The notes under the pieces were generated by a model, which saw nothing but the letters and a program-made list of their open reading frames with translations, searched no databases and was not told where the DNA came from. Shown piece after piece: positions 1 to 8,670 of a DNA stretch of 50,435 nt. The stretch comes from Methanobacteriota archaeon. Its GTDB lineage: Archaea; Thermoplasmatota; Poseidoniia; Poseidoniales; Thalassarchaeaceae. The stretch spans positions 1 to 50,435 of the forward strand of contig PBOL01000010.1 of assembly GCA_002725315.1 (NCBI GenBank), read 5' to 3'. Made by a program: the position numbers and the translations under genes. Each line of letters opens with the position of its first letter. Position 1 is the stretch's first letter.

Positions 1-3000
1 GTCCACTTGCACGACCTGCCTGTGTGTCCTGTCATCGAAGCCTATTCCCTCGAAGATGATAGTGACGTTGCCGCCCAGGTCGTAGCCGTCGGGGTTCTGG
101 TCCTCTCCCTCGCAGGTACTCAGGCCCTCGCCGCCGTCCTTCTCGAGGGGAGTCTTGTTGTCGTCAGTGACCATGGCGGTGAAATCCCAGTAATCTCCAC
201 TGGAGACGATGTTCGGGCTGACAGCCATGATATTGATGTAGGTCCTTGAGACCACCCACAGGGAGACGTCCGCGGTGGTCCCCTGCCTGAACTCGTCGCC
301 TAGGTAGGTGAAGTCGAGGGTGAAGTTCCCGAGCGTGTCTATTTCTGTGAGGTTGACCCTGAAGATGCCGTTGTTGTCGGTGACGGCTATCCCGCTGGAA
401 CTGTCCTCGGACCAGGTCCAGTTCACCGGGACCTCCCTCACGGGCTGGAAGGCGTTGTCAGTGAGGCGGGCTTCTATGGTGGCGTTCTGGCCCCGGTACA
501 GCCTTGGAACAGTGTTCATCTCGAAGCTGGTCGTGCCAATCACGGAGATGTTGTTGTAGGCGCCGGTCGCAGCGAGCACTTCCGCCTGATCCCCGGTGAA
601 GTAGTAGTCGGATGCTGTGAAGTCGACCCTGATTCCGAAATGTCCGGCGGTGAACTCGTTGGTCCACTGCCCGACTTCATCGAATACGGCGAGACGCTCA
701 CCCGATTCCGTGATGTTTGACACTGGGTAGCCTACACGGAGGGTCTCCTTTGACCCTGCGAAAATGCCGTTCCTGTCGCCGTCGACCTGTAGGCCGACGG
801 AGTCATTAAGCCAAGGTGAGAATGTCCTGTTCCAGACGTTTGCGACGACCCGGTAAGTCTCCCCGGTGTACATCTCTGGTACTATCTCGCACCTTACTGG
901 GCTGTTGGGTACCGAGGGGTCCACGGGACCGCAGGGGGGTGAGTCGAAGTCAGCGCTGTTCTGCATGGCTACCGTCCAGTCCGTTCCATCCGATGAGAGG
1001 AACGGGACGAGGGCCCCCCCGGCTATTCCGGCTAGTCCCTCGGCGCTACCGTCCCAGAGGATTGGGTATGCCTTGCCCAGGCTGGCCTCGTAGTAGTCGA
1101 GCCCCGCATTGGCCAGGGAAGGCGCATGGAAGAGTGCGCGCCAGGCACCGAAAGAAGACCCGGTGAATTGGGTGGAGTCCCAGAAGTAAACCGGCCGGAA
1201 TGAGGCTGCGGAGAGTTCGGCCTCGATGTACATCCGGTGCATCGCACGGATGTAGAAGGTGTCAGTCTGGGAGCCCTCCAGATGAGGCCAGGGCCACTCG
1301 TACGGGTCATACGGAACCCCCATGTCTTTGCACGTGCCCAGATCGGGCCTCGAGAAGCCCACGAAGCTGTAGTCACCAGTGGGCAGTGTTGTGTTCTTGT
1401 ATTCGTAGGGCAGCTCTTGCACTACGTGAGCGCCAACGGGATTCAGAAATGAGCAGGGATTCCATAGTATCTGCTCGTATGCGCCTGAGGGCATTCCGGG
1501 ACCGTTGTCGTACCCGCTGTTCCACCGAACCTGCTCCCACGCGTCATCAGACTGGTTGTACGACAGGGATACCCAGCCCCCCGAGTCGGCCCGATACCCG
1601 TCTCCATAGCCATCGTATACGGTGGGGTGGGTTATGTTGCCGAACTGCGTTCCGGAGTCGCTAATGGTGAACGACACCGGGGCGTAGGGGATCCTGTTGT
1701 CGAAAATGCCTCTGTCGTAATCTGCCGTGTAGTGGACCTTGAAGTCCAGCTTCAGGGGTTGCTCGTCGGCCCTGAACCTCTGTCCGGAGACATAGCCGAT
1801 TGTCGTGTTCGCACGGACTTCCACCGGGAACCCCGCATCGCCGATACCATCCCCATCCGAGTCAGTGAGGGTGGAGCTGTGGTCGTGGATGAACATCTCG
1901 GTAACCTCGGCGAAGACCTCGTAGGTGGTGTTGGGACCGACGTCGATGTCCTCCGGGAACAGGAACTGTCCGACGATGAACTCGCCTAGTTCGTTGGTTA
2001 GGACGTCGATTGTCTCAATCACCGCAGTGCCGTTCCCTATGTACCGAACGTGGACCTGGACCGGGACGTCGGGGGCAGGTTCGAAGGTGCCAGAGTCTCC
2101 CATCCAAAACACGGAGCCATTGAAGATTGCCGGGGTGTTCTGATCGACCCAGAGTACCGGCTGGGTAGTCAGGGTTATCCTAGTGGTTATCTTGTCATCG
2201 TCATCGAGAATCCCGTCGTTGTCGGAGTCCCAGTCTGAGCTCCCCCCGTCGAACTCCTCTGTCTTGTTGGAGGGGTTCGCCCAGTTGCCCATCGAGGGGC
2301 CGTTCCAATCGAGGTCGGCCCTGCCGTCGTTGTCGTCGTCGACGTCGAAGTAGTCCGGGCCCGTTGTGTTGTTTGTCGGGTTCGCCGCTGCGACGCCCCC
2401 GCCGAAGTCGTCGTGGTCCCAGGGGTTGGTCGATTCCATGCCGAATCTGGATGGCCATAGCATGACCTCGTCCTCGTCCTTCATCCCATCGTAGTCATCG
2501 TCGTCGTCGAAGTCGTCACGAATCCCGTCGTTGTCGTGGTCCCAAGGTGCTATGGGGAAGTTGAGGCAGCACGTGTCGTCGGACGTATCGAAGGTCCCGT
2601 TCTGGTCAATCAGGTTCAGGAGCTCTAGGGAATTGGGCACCCCGTCGCCATCCCAGTCGTCATCGGCCCAGTTCACCAGTCCGTCGTTGTCGTGGTCCCA
2701 TGGGCTCTGCTCCTCACCTACGAAGCATGCCAGCTCCTGGGTCGTGTCTGGGACGCCGTTGTTGTCATCGTCGGGGTCCTCACCGTCGGGGACGCCGTCG
2801 TTGTCGTTGTCCACGTCGTAGTACTCGGGGAAGAGAAGGGCCTGGCCCATCACACCCCTGTCCCAGACTGCCTGGTAGATGCCATCTTGGTCTGGATCGG
2901 TGTCTAGCCCGTCGTCATCCATGTCAGCGCAGTTGTCACCAGTGAAGTAGTAGGGCTCCTCGATCGACATGTCGTCATCGAGGTCGTCGTTGGAGTCTAT

Positions 3001-5847
3001 CTCGAAGTAGTCCCAGATTCCATCGTTGTCGTCGTCGACGTCGAAGTGGTCGTACACTATGTCCCAGTCGTCATCGAGGTCGTTCGTGTTGTTGTACATG
3101 CATGTTGGGGTCCATGAGAAATCGGGCATTGGCTGACCGCAGTCAATGTCGGGATCAACATCGTCGTTCAGTTCGTCTGCGACCTCGTCGGGGAACAGGT
3201 TGCCGTTGGCATCCGATGTCCACTGGAAAAGCGCAGTATTTCCGTTTACTTCTGCACCATTTAGGCCGACGTATGCGATCCAGAGGTCTCTGTTGTTCTT
3301 AATCGCGTTATAGGTCACGGCGACTGAGGGAGAGGGGTTGCTGCCCGGATCGAATGTGAACCAGAAGCAGTTGCTCTCGCAGGCGTAATCATCGAAGGGA
3401 TGGTTGCCCCCGTCGTAAGAACCGTCGTCGTGCTCTGAGTCTGGCCGTGAACTGTAAGGAACGGTGAACAACTGGTTGTTTGACTGCGTGGCAGGCAATA
3501 GCGGATATCCGAACAGGAAGGCGTAATCCAATCCGCACCATCGCTCTTGCACTGCAGAGACCAATATGGTCCCGCACGAGTTGCCGTCTAGTGTCCCTCC
3601 CATCTTCACGTCGTTTACGTCTAGGACACCGTCATTGCCCTCGTCCTGGTCCCACCAGTCGGGGAGTCCGTCGCCGTCTTGGTCAACGTCGATACCGTTG
3701 ATCAGGGAGTCGCCGTCGGTGTCTATGTCGAAGAAGTTCATGCCATTGTATGGGCTCCACTTCATCATCAGGAACCAGTACATCTCGGGTACCCTTCCTC
3801 CCGTGGGAGGGAAAATGGCGTCGTCGTAGCCGTTGTAGTCTAGCATGAATCCGTTGCCGTCGTTGAACGGGTTGAATCCCCAGGTCATGTTCCAATAGTA
3901 GTGGTCTACCTGGGTGTATGCGGGTCCGTCCTCGGACCCATCAATGGCGTCTCCGTCGCTCTGGGGCCAGCTGTTTCCGTAGAACTGGTCTGTGTTGTCT
4001 ATGTCTACGATTCCGCAGTTTCCGTCATCGGGATCGTAGTAGTCGCTAATTCCGTCGTTGTCGTCGTCCCAGTCCTCGTCGTTCTGGAGGCCGTCGCCGT
4101 CTATGTCCGTGTCGATGTCGTTTGGCCCGTCATCCCGGTACATTGAGCCGTTCAACTGGTGAAGGCCGGCATCGTTGTCTAGGTCACAGTCCGGATCGAT
4201 GTCCATCCAATCTAGGATACCGTCGTTGTCATCGTCGACGTCCACCCAATTGTTTACGCCGTCTCCGTCCCAGTCGTTGAATCCTGTGTAAGAAGTCCTC
4301 CAGAGGACGCAGTTGATGCTGGGATCTTGGGGATTTGGGTTCTCGACGCTTGCGCAATCCCAAGTAACTACCTCAGCGGTGTCGTTTAGGGGGTATGGAT
4401 CGTCCTCGTTTAGGATTCCATCGTCATCCAAGTCCCAAGGAGTTGTGCCCCCGCTTCCGGCGAGTGACGGGTTGTCCGGGCTTGGGGTCCCCCCCATATC
4501 GGTATCCAACCAGTCCCAGACTAGATCGTAATCCTGGTCTATTGGCCTGAACCTGTCATCGTCCAGATCGCCATCGTAGTCAATCTCGCAGTCGATTCCT
4601 GGGGTGTCGAATTCAACAACTGCAATCGGATAGTCACCCTGGCCATCCCCATTGGTGTCTAGCTGCCTGCAGGCATCGGGAATGCCGTCGTTGTCGTCGT
4701 CGACGTCGTACATGTCCGCAAGGCCGTCGTTGTCGTCGTCGGTGTCCGATGAGTCCGGGGATCCGTCGTTGTCGTTGTCCGGATCTAGGAAGTTCGGGAT
4801 CCCGTCTCCATCAAGATCGCCATCGAATATGCTGGTGAAGCTCTGCTCTCGTGGATGGTTGAGGGCCTCCAAAGCGACGAAGTCCAGTCCATCGACGTAT
4901 ACGCCGTAGTCGGCGGCCGACCAAAGAGTGGCATCGTCCCAGAGAATCCCCGGCGTGGCGTCAATTCGCGAGGTCTGTGTGGCATCCCAGGGGTGCACGT
5001 CTTCAATGTCCACGACGCCGTCGTCGTCGTCGTCCTCGTCGAAGTAGTCCTGGACACCGTCAGAGTCGAAGTCGCAGGGCCAGTAGAACTGGTCGATCCT
5101 GCCGTCGTTGTCGTCGTCCTCATCATAGGAGCCTCGGCCAGGCCCATCGATGTCCTCATCGGTTATCCCATCGTTGTCGTGATCCATTGGATTCTGGTCG
5201 ACCAGGTAGTTGAATCCTACGGGCTGGCCTGTCCATGGGTGAATAGCATTGGGATCGACATGCCTATCTGAAGTCACGTTCAAAGGGTCGGTACCCTGGG
5301 TGTAGTCAATTGGCCCCTCTAGGATTCCGTCGTTGTCGTCGTCCCAGTCGTCCCTGTCCAGGATTCCGTCGTTGTCGTGATCCAATGGATCTGTCCCGTA
5401 GCAACCATCGAATCGCTCAATCAGGTCGTTGATACCGTCGTTGTCGTCGTCTAGGTCATTTAGGTCGTCGATTCCGTCGTTGTCGTGGTCGTCCGTGTTT
5501 GTCTCAGCAAGGAAGAATCCGTATTGTGGTCCCAAAGCCAGTGCTGAGGGATTGGACACCTTTCCGTAGATTGCTGCTGGGTCGTTGTAGAATGGGTCTC
5601 GGAAGGCTGCCTCCTGGAAGGGGAAGGACGAAGCAGGCTGGTTCTGATTCTCACCCTGGACGGGTCCGGAATACTGTTGATGCTGCTGGAGGGCGGTCCT
5701 CTTTGGGATCTCCACAAGTCCCGGTTCTTCTTCTTCGGTGTCCCAATTCGCGAATACCAGTAGCTGGGTGCTGAGTAGCATCAGCAGAACCATCGAAATC
5801 GCGGGGACAATCCCGTAGCCAACTTGTTTGACGTCTGTTTGTCTCAT
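1..5847 (-). CDS. Giant secreted/surface protein with thrombospondin type-3-like repeats (partial, C-terminus missing)
   Basis: The frame is open from the ATG at 5847 to the window edge, giving 1949 residues without a stop, so the C-terminus lies outside. Residues about 8-33 are one hydrophobic helix after a short basic start (MRQTDVKQVGYGIVPAISM), which fits a signal anchor; a pilin-type signal is a weaker alternative. Residues about 110-1215 carry at least 15 copies of an Asp-rich motif of the form DDDNDGIxD or DHDNDGIxD, the calcium-binding thrombospondin type-3 pattern. From about residue 1225 the sequence changes to beta-rich Ig-like modules with many Asn-X-Ser/Thr sites. I infer an extracellular, calcium-stiffened cell-surface or adhesion protein; ligand and anchor are unknown. 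A second ATG at 5851 is in another frame. The large size and repeats make this a place where assembly errors are likely. Confidence 0.88.
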   Translation of the reverse strand, partial: MRQTDVKQVGYGIVPAISMVLLMLLSTQLLVFANWDTEEEEPGLVEIPKRTALQQHQQYSGPVQGENQNQPASSFPFQEAAFRDPFYNDPAAIYGKVSNPSALALGPQYGFFLAETNTDDHDNDGIDDLNDLDDDNDGINDLIERFDGCYGTDPLDHDNDGILDRDDWDDDNDGILEGPIDYTQGTDPLNVTSDRHVDPNAIHPWTGQPVGFNYLVDQNPMDHDNDGITDEDIDGPGRGSYDEDDDNDGRIDQFYWPCDFDSDGVQDYFDEDDDDDGVVDIEDVHPWDATQTSRIDATPGILWDDATLWSAADYGVYVDGLDFVALEALNHPREQSFTSIFDGDLDGDGIPNFLDPDNDNDGSPDSSDTDDDNDGLADMYDVDDDNDGIPDACRQLDTNGDGQGDYPIAVVEFDTPGIDCEIDYDGDLDDDRFRPIDQDYDLVWDWLDTDMGGTPSPDNPSLAGSGGTTPWDLDDDGILNEDDPYPLNDTAEVVTWDCASVENPNPQDPSINCVLWRTSYTGFNDWDGDGVNNWVDVDDDNDGILDWMDIDPDCDLDNDAGLHQLNGSMYRDDGPNDIDTDIDGDGLQNDEDWDDDNDGISDYYDPDDGNCGIVDIDNTDQFYGNSWPQSDGDAIDGSEDGPAYTQVDHYYWNMTWGFNPFNDGNGFMLDYNGYDDAIFPPTGGRVPEMYWFLMMKWSPYNGMNFFDIDTDGDSLINGIDVDQDGDGLPDWWDQDEGNDGVLDVNDVKMGGTLDGNSCGTILVSAVQERWCGLDYAFLFGYPLLPATQSNNQLFTVPYSSRPDSEHDDGSYDGGNHPFDDYACESNCFWFTFDPGSNPSPSVAVTYNAIKNNRDLWIAYVGLNGAEVNGNTALFQWTSDANGNLFPDEVADELNDDVDPDIDCGQPMPDFSWTPTCMYNNTNDLDDDWDIVYDHFDVDDDNDGIWDYFEIDSNDDLDDDMSIEEPYYFTGDNCADMDDDGLDTDPDQDGIYQAVWDRGVMGQALLFPEYYDVDNDNDGVPDGEDPDDDNNGVPDTTQELACFVGEEQSPWDHDNDGLVNWADDDWDGDGVPNSLELLNLIDQNGTFDTSDDTCCLNFPIAPWDHDNDGIRDDFDDDDDYDGMKDEDEVMLWPSRFGMESTNPWDHDDFGGGVAAANPTNNTTGPDYFDVDDDNDGRADLDWNGPSMGNWANPSNKTEEFDGGSSDWDSDNDGILDDDDKITTRITLTTQPVLWVDQNTPAIFNGSVFWMGDSGTFEPAPDVPVQVHVRYIGNGTAVIETIDVLTNELGEFIVGQFLFPEDIDVGPNTTYEVFAEVTEMFIHDHSSTLTDSDGDGIGDAGFPVEVRANTTIGYVSGQRFRADEQPLKLDFKVHYTADYDRGIFDNRIPYAPVSFTISDSGTQFGNITHPTVYDGYGDGYRADSGGWVSLSYNQSDDAWEQVRWNSGYDNGPGMPSGAYEQILWNPCSFLNPVGAHVVQELPYEYKNTTLPTGDYSFVGFSRPDLGTCKDMGVPYDPYEWPWPHLEGSQTDTFYIRAMHRMYIEAELSAASFRPVYFWDSTQFTGSSFGAWRALFHAPSLANAGLDYYEASLGKAYPILWDGSAEGLAGIAGGALVPFLSSDGTDWTVAMQNSADFDSPPCGPVDPSVPNSPVRCEIVPEMYTGETYRVVANVWNRTFSPWLNDSVGLQVDGDRNGIFAGSKETLRVGYPVSNITESGERLAVFDEVGQWTNEFTAGHFGIRVDFTASDYYFTGDQAEVLAATGAYNNISVIGTTSFEMNTVPRLYRGQNATIEARLTDNAFQPVREVPVNWTWSEDSSSGIAVTDNNGIFRVNLTEIDTLGNFTLDFTYLGDEFRQGTTADVSLWVVSRTYINIMAVSPNIVSSGDYWDFTAMVTDDNKTPLEKDGGEGLSTCEGEDQNPDGYDLGGNVTIIFEGIGFDDRTHRQVVQVD
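2200..5530. repeat. Degenerate coding repeats, Asp-rich (GAC/AAC) tract
   Basis: On the plus strand this stretch repeats short units such as ccgtcgttgtcgtcgtc many times, unevenly spaced. They are the reverse complement of the GAC/AAC/GAT codons that encode the calcium-binding motifs of the giant surface protein. Copies share amino-acid pattern more than exact DNA, so this is a diverged protein repeat and not a tandem satellite. Plus-strand reading frames here are shadows. Confidence 0.8.
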
Positions 5848-5964
5848 CCATATCCCCGCTTGCCCTGAGGCAGGGTGCCCGACCAGTTCGGCCTGCTTAT
5901 CAATGGATTCCTGCTTTGTAGTGATTTGTATCAATACGCAATTGTAGTATCATCCGCAATTTCA

Positions 5965-6420
5965 CTATTCTCGATGATAGGGCGAGCCCCGATTTATCTC
6001 TGTGGCCCTGTACAACTGCTCCAGTATGACCGCTGCTGCCATCTCGTGAGTTAGCGTGAGTCTGGAGAGAGAAATCGATTTGGTTGCCCGGGATTTGAAT
6101 TCTTCCGAGAACCCCTCGCTTGGCCCTACCGCTATGTTTGTGTGCTCGCTATCTAGATTTGCAGAGTTTAGCCAATTCGCCAATTCGGAGCTTGACAACT
6201 CCTCCCCTTTCTCGTCCAAAATCACAAGCTTCCCACCTGCTCTGGAGAGGCTTGCCTCGTAATTCGTCATGCTCCTATCCTGGTGTTCCTTAACGCTGAT
6301 TCCACGGCCGCGAACCCTGCTCTCGTAGTCCTTAACAATGGCCCGGAGGGATTTGTCCTTGGGGCTGCCGAACAGATGAACGTACACTCGACCCACGCAG
6401 CATCGCAAGGGCCCACGCAC
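5965..6420 (-). CDS. rlmH: RlmH-type 23S rRNA pseudouridine N3-methyltransferase
   Basis: RlmH is a small SPOUT methyltransferase that methylates pseudouridine 1915 of 23S rRNA (E. coli numbering) using S-adenosylmethionine. The 151-residue product has the family order: an N-terminal beta strand (VYVHLFGSPKD), a central GKLVILDEKGEELSS segment, the SAM-site glycine motif IAVGPSEGF, and the diagnostic C-terminal tail LEQLYRATEINRGSPYHRE. Length matches the family (about 155). The ATG at 6420 adds about 11 residues before the first conserved strand, so GTG at 6396 or 6387 could be the true start. It lies on the same strand as the giant surface gene, with 117 bases between, and heads away from the plus-strand gene at 6467. 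Best known from bacteria, it also occurs in some archaea. Ends in TAG. Confidence 0.92.
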   Translation of the reverse strand: MRGPLRCCVGRVYVHLFGSPKDKSLRAIVKDYESRVRGRGISVKEHQDRSMTNYEASLSRAGGKLVILDEKGEELSSSELANWLNSANLDSEHTNIAVGPSEGFSEEFKSRATKSISLSRLTLTHEMAAAVILEQLYRATEINRGSPYHRE

Positions 6421-6466
6421 TTAGCGGTTCACAAAGCATCAAGAAACCGAACTAAGGCGCAATAGC

Positions 6467-6790
6467 ATGGGATGGTGGCCGTTCAAGAGGAAATCGAAGG
6501 CCTTCGTCAACGAGCCACACATCAAGGGGTCCAGAATTTGGATTCAAGACCTAAGAGAGGTCTGCGAGAGGTGCTTCGATGATAGGGCCGAGGGACAGAA
6601 GGCGGTATTAGAAATCAGGATAGAGTGGCAGAATGCACATTCTGAAGGAGAGTTGGTGGGCAATCTTTCCGATGGGCTAGATAGGAGGGCTTCCAAACTG
6701 TTGGAAGCGAATGACGCGGAATGGAATACGCTGTTGAACGATGAGGATTTCTGGAAACCCGGTTGGGGAAGCACGGTGGAGGAAGAGTGA
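6467..6790 (+). CDS. Hypothetical small soluble protein
   Basis: A 107-residue product starting at ATG, not recognised. It has a basic, aromatic start (MGWWPFKRKSK) and a charged, mostly helical body rich in Glu, Asp and Trp; no membrane segment and no catalytic motif is visible. Two cysteines sit four residues apart (REVCERCFDD), too few for a zinc ribbon. It ends in TGA directly followed by the GTG of the next gene, so the two are probably one transcription unit and may work together at the membrane. Confidence 0.7.
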   Translation: MGWWPFKRKSKAFVNEPHIKGSRIWIQDLREVCERCFDDRAEGQKAVLEIRIEWQNAHSEGELVGNLSDGLDRRASKLLEANDAEWNTLLNDEDFWKPGWGSTVEEE

Positions 6791-7504
6791 GTGATTTTCT
6801 GGATTCTTCTATTCTCTTTGGTCGGAGCATATGGCTACTACCTCAGCAGGCTTCAGCCTTTTCCGGAGATAGGGGGGAGGTTTGCGGCTACTGTACTGCT
6901 GATGGCATTTCTTCTTTGGATTTCTAGTACAAGTCCGAGAGAGGGATCGGAGCACTTCCCAGCCTTTCTCGCGGTGTTTGTAGGCGGGGCTTCGGTAGTG
7001 GTTGGAGCCAGGAGCATGGGTGTGACGAAAACCGACGTTATAGTGGCCCCCCTTGGCGGGATTTTGTTCTGTGTTGGGGGAGTTGCCCTTCTCTCGGCAA
7101 GATGGGAGTACGCCGATCAGGCCGAACAGATAGGATCTTTCGTTCTCGCAAGCATAATGGTGATGGTAGAGGTTTACCTATCATTCAGGGGCCTTGTAAT
7201 CGGTGTTCCCGGGATATCATGGTCGAAGTCTGGACTCAGGCAGATAAGAAGGGGTTTGGTTTTGGGCCCAAATGGGGCCATAGGTCACTTTGAGAGATCC
7301 TGGGATATGGAAGACCCATGGATCAACTCGATGAGCCATGCCGCCTTGGTTTTGATTCACAGGAGGCTTGGGGATTCTGAGAAAGAGGCCGAGCACAACT
7401 TGGAACTGGAAAAGTCGGGTGGGTGGGATTCGATTGATTCGTCGTGGACAAACGCCATTGAAGAGGCCCTAGAGAGTTCTGGTTTCACACTAGAGCACGG
7501 TTGA
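6791..7504 (+). CDS. Hypothetical multi-pass membrane protein
   Basis: 237 residues, starting at a GTG that abuts the stop of the preceding gene. The first half has about five hydrophobic segments (near residues 2-20, 28-45, 52-70, 78-100 and 112-135). The C-terminal half is soluble and charged, containing a segment near residues 175-195 (MSHAALVLIHRRLGDSEKEA) that looks helical. I see no known family signature. The tight linkage with the small soluble protein upstream suggests translational coupling. Confidence 0.72.
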   Translation: MIFWILLFSLVGAYGYYLSRLQPFPEIGGRFAATVLLMAFLLWISSTSPREGSEHFPAFLAVFVGGASVVVGARSMGVTKTDVIVAPLGGILFCVGGVALLSARWEYADQAEQIGSFVLASIMVMVEVYLSFRGLVIGVPGISWSKSGLRQIRRGLVLGPNGAIGHFERSWDMEDPWINSMSHAALVLIHRRLGDSEKEAEHNLELEKSGGWDSIDSSWTNAIEEALESSGFTLEHG

Positions 7505-7528
7505 AAGGGTGGGCCCCCTCGCGACATC

Positions 7529-8170
7529 ATGGTTCGAATCAACCGAGTCCACACCGGGACAGGTGATGGTGGTGAGACCTCCCTTCTTGATGGAAGGAGA
7601 GTGGGGAAGGAAGATGACAGGGTCGATCTATTCGGTACCATTGACGAGTTGAACTCGCAAATTGGGGTCGTCAGGATGGAAATAGGTAGATTCGTCCCAG
7701 ATGCTGACTCCGAGGATGAGATTGATTTGATAGGCTCGGGATTGGGTCTTGTGCAGCAGGAGTTGTTCGACATCGGAGGAGAGTGCGCCTGTCCTCCCGA
7801 GTCGCTGCCGGAAAGCGTGGCACTGATAGGAGCTGGCGAGGGGGAAAGACTGGTGGCGGAGATGGACAATTGGTTGGAGCGGCTAGAGCCTTTGGAGTCA
7901 TTTATCTTGCCAACCGGATCTGCACCTGTGGCTTCGATGCACGTAGCGAGGACAGTTGCCAGAAGGGCCGAGAGGGTGGCTTGTTCCCTTAGGTCAACTG
8001 AGGGAGAGGAGGCAATTAGGAGTGAGGTATTGGCTTATCTAAATCGGCTCTCTGACTGGCTATTTGTCTTGGCGAGGTGGTTTGGCAAGATTTCTGGAGA
8101 GGGAGAGACGCTATGGACTCCCTTAGGCGAAAGGATGTCCCAATCAGACGATTCGACCCTTAGCTCTTAG
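7529..8170 (+). CDS. pduO: PduO-type ATP:cob(I)alamin adenosyltransferase
   Basis: Transfers the adenosyl group of ATP to cob(I)alamin, making coenzyme B12. The 213-residue product shows the family landmarks: the N-terminal TGTGDGGETSLLDG ATP-binding loop (residues about 9-22), RVDLFGTIDELNSQIG (about 31-46), the arginine-rich helix ARTVARRAERVACSL and the terminal LNRLSDWLFVLARWF helix. Starts at ATG; ends in TAG. Its last 27 bases overlap the 3-prime end of the convergent Nudix gene. The adenosylcobalamin-dependent ribonucleotide reductase about 4.5 kb downstream is the obvious user of the product. Confidence 0.94.
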   Translation: MVRINRVHTGTGDGGETSLLDGRRVGKEDDRVDLFGTIDELNSQIGVVRMEIGRFVPDADSEDEIDLIGSGLGLVQQELFDIGGECACPPESLPESVALIGAGEGERLVAEMDNWLERLEPLESFILPTGSAPVASMHVARTVARRAERVACSLRSTEGEEAIRSEVLAYLNRLSDWLFVLARWFGKISGEGETLWTPLGERMSQSDDSTLSS

Positions 8171-8578
8171 GTGGTCCCATGCTGACCGAAGGAGGTTCTT
8201 CTCCTGCTCAAACGTAATCTGCTGCTCCGCTTCTTCAAATCGAAGCCAGAGGTAGTTAGTATGCTCGTGAGATAGAGTCACATCCAACTGATCGGTCTCT
8301 GCTAGGTACCAATAGACCTGCTTGGGAATCTGTTTGCCCTTTCTCGTGAAAGTGTACTCGGTTCTCTCACTCCAAGATTCGTCTACGGAAACCATGGTAA
8401 TGCCCGTCTCCTCGGACAACTCCCTTGACGCAGTATAGTGGTGGTCAGAATCTCCTTCCTCCACGTGCCCCTTCGGGAAGCTCCAATGCCCCTGTGGATA
8501 CTGAAGAAGCAGGATGCTGTCGAAGTTAACTAGAATGAAGCCGCAGGAGGTTTCGATCGCACTGACCTTGGTTGGCAT
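8144..8578 (-). CDS. Nudix hydrolase, diadenosine tetraphosphatase-like
   Basis: Nudix enzymes cleave nucleoside diphosphates linked to another moiety; the WSFPKGHVEEG lead-in resembles asymmetric Ap4A hydrolases, so Ap4A is the likeliest substrate. The Nudix box starts GHVEEGDSD and ends RELSEETGI, keeping the metal-binding RE and EE residues. The spacing between the first glycine and the RE pair is one residue longer than the canonical pattern, and the usual Glu at position 7 is Asp. I chose the ATG at 8578 (144 residues); a TTG at 8593 would add five residues and lies only two bases after a GGAGG sequence. The 3-prime end overlaps the cobalamin adenosyltransferase gene by 27 bases. Confidence 0.88.
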   Translation of the reverse strand: MPTKVSAIETSCGFILVNFDSILLLQYPQGHWSFPKGHVEEGDSDHHYTASRELSEETGITMVSVDESWSERTEYTFTRKGKQIPKQVYWYLAETDQLDVTLSHEHTNYLWLRFEEAEQQITFEQEKNLLRSAWDHLRAKGRIV

Positions 8579-8670
8579 ATCTACAACGTGCAACGCCTCC
8601 GGATGAAAACCTTCCGCGAAAAGGGAAATTATTGCGAAACCACCATTGACGTGGGGCCCGGTCGAATAGC

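Noticed and set aside
816-1664. Plus-strand frames of 114-154 codons opposite the giant surface gene
   Set aside because: They are Arg/Pro/Ser-rich products of the opposite strand, and the minus frame is continuous with clear domain content.
2200-5530. CRISPR array or tandem satellite
   Set aside because: The repeat units are short, irregular and multiples of codons, and they encode calcium-binding motifs in one long frame.
7529-7560. T-arm-like ggttcgaatc suggesting a tRNA
   Set aside because: There is no acceptor, anticodon or D arm around it; it is the start of the cobalamin adenosyltransferase gene.
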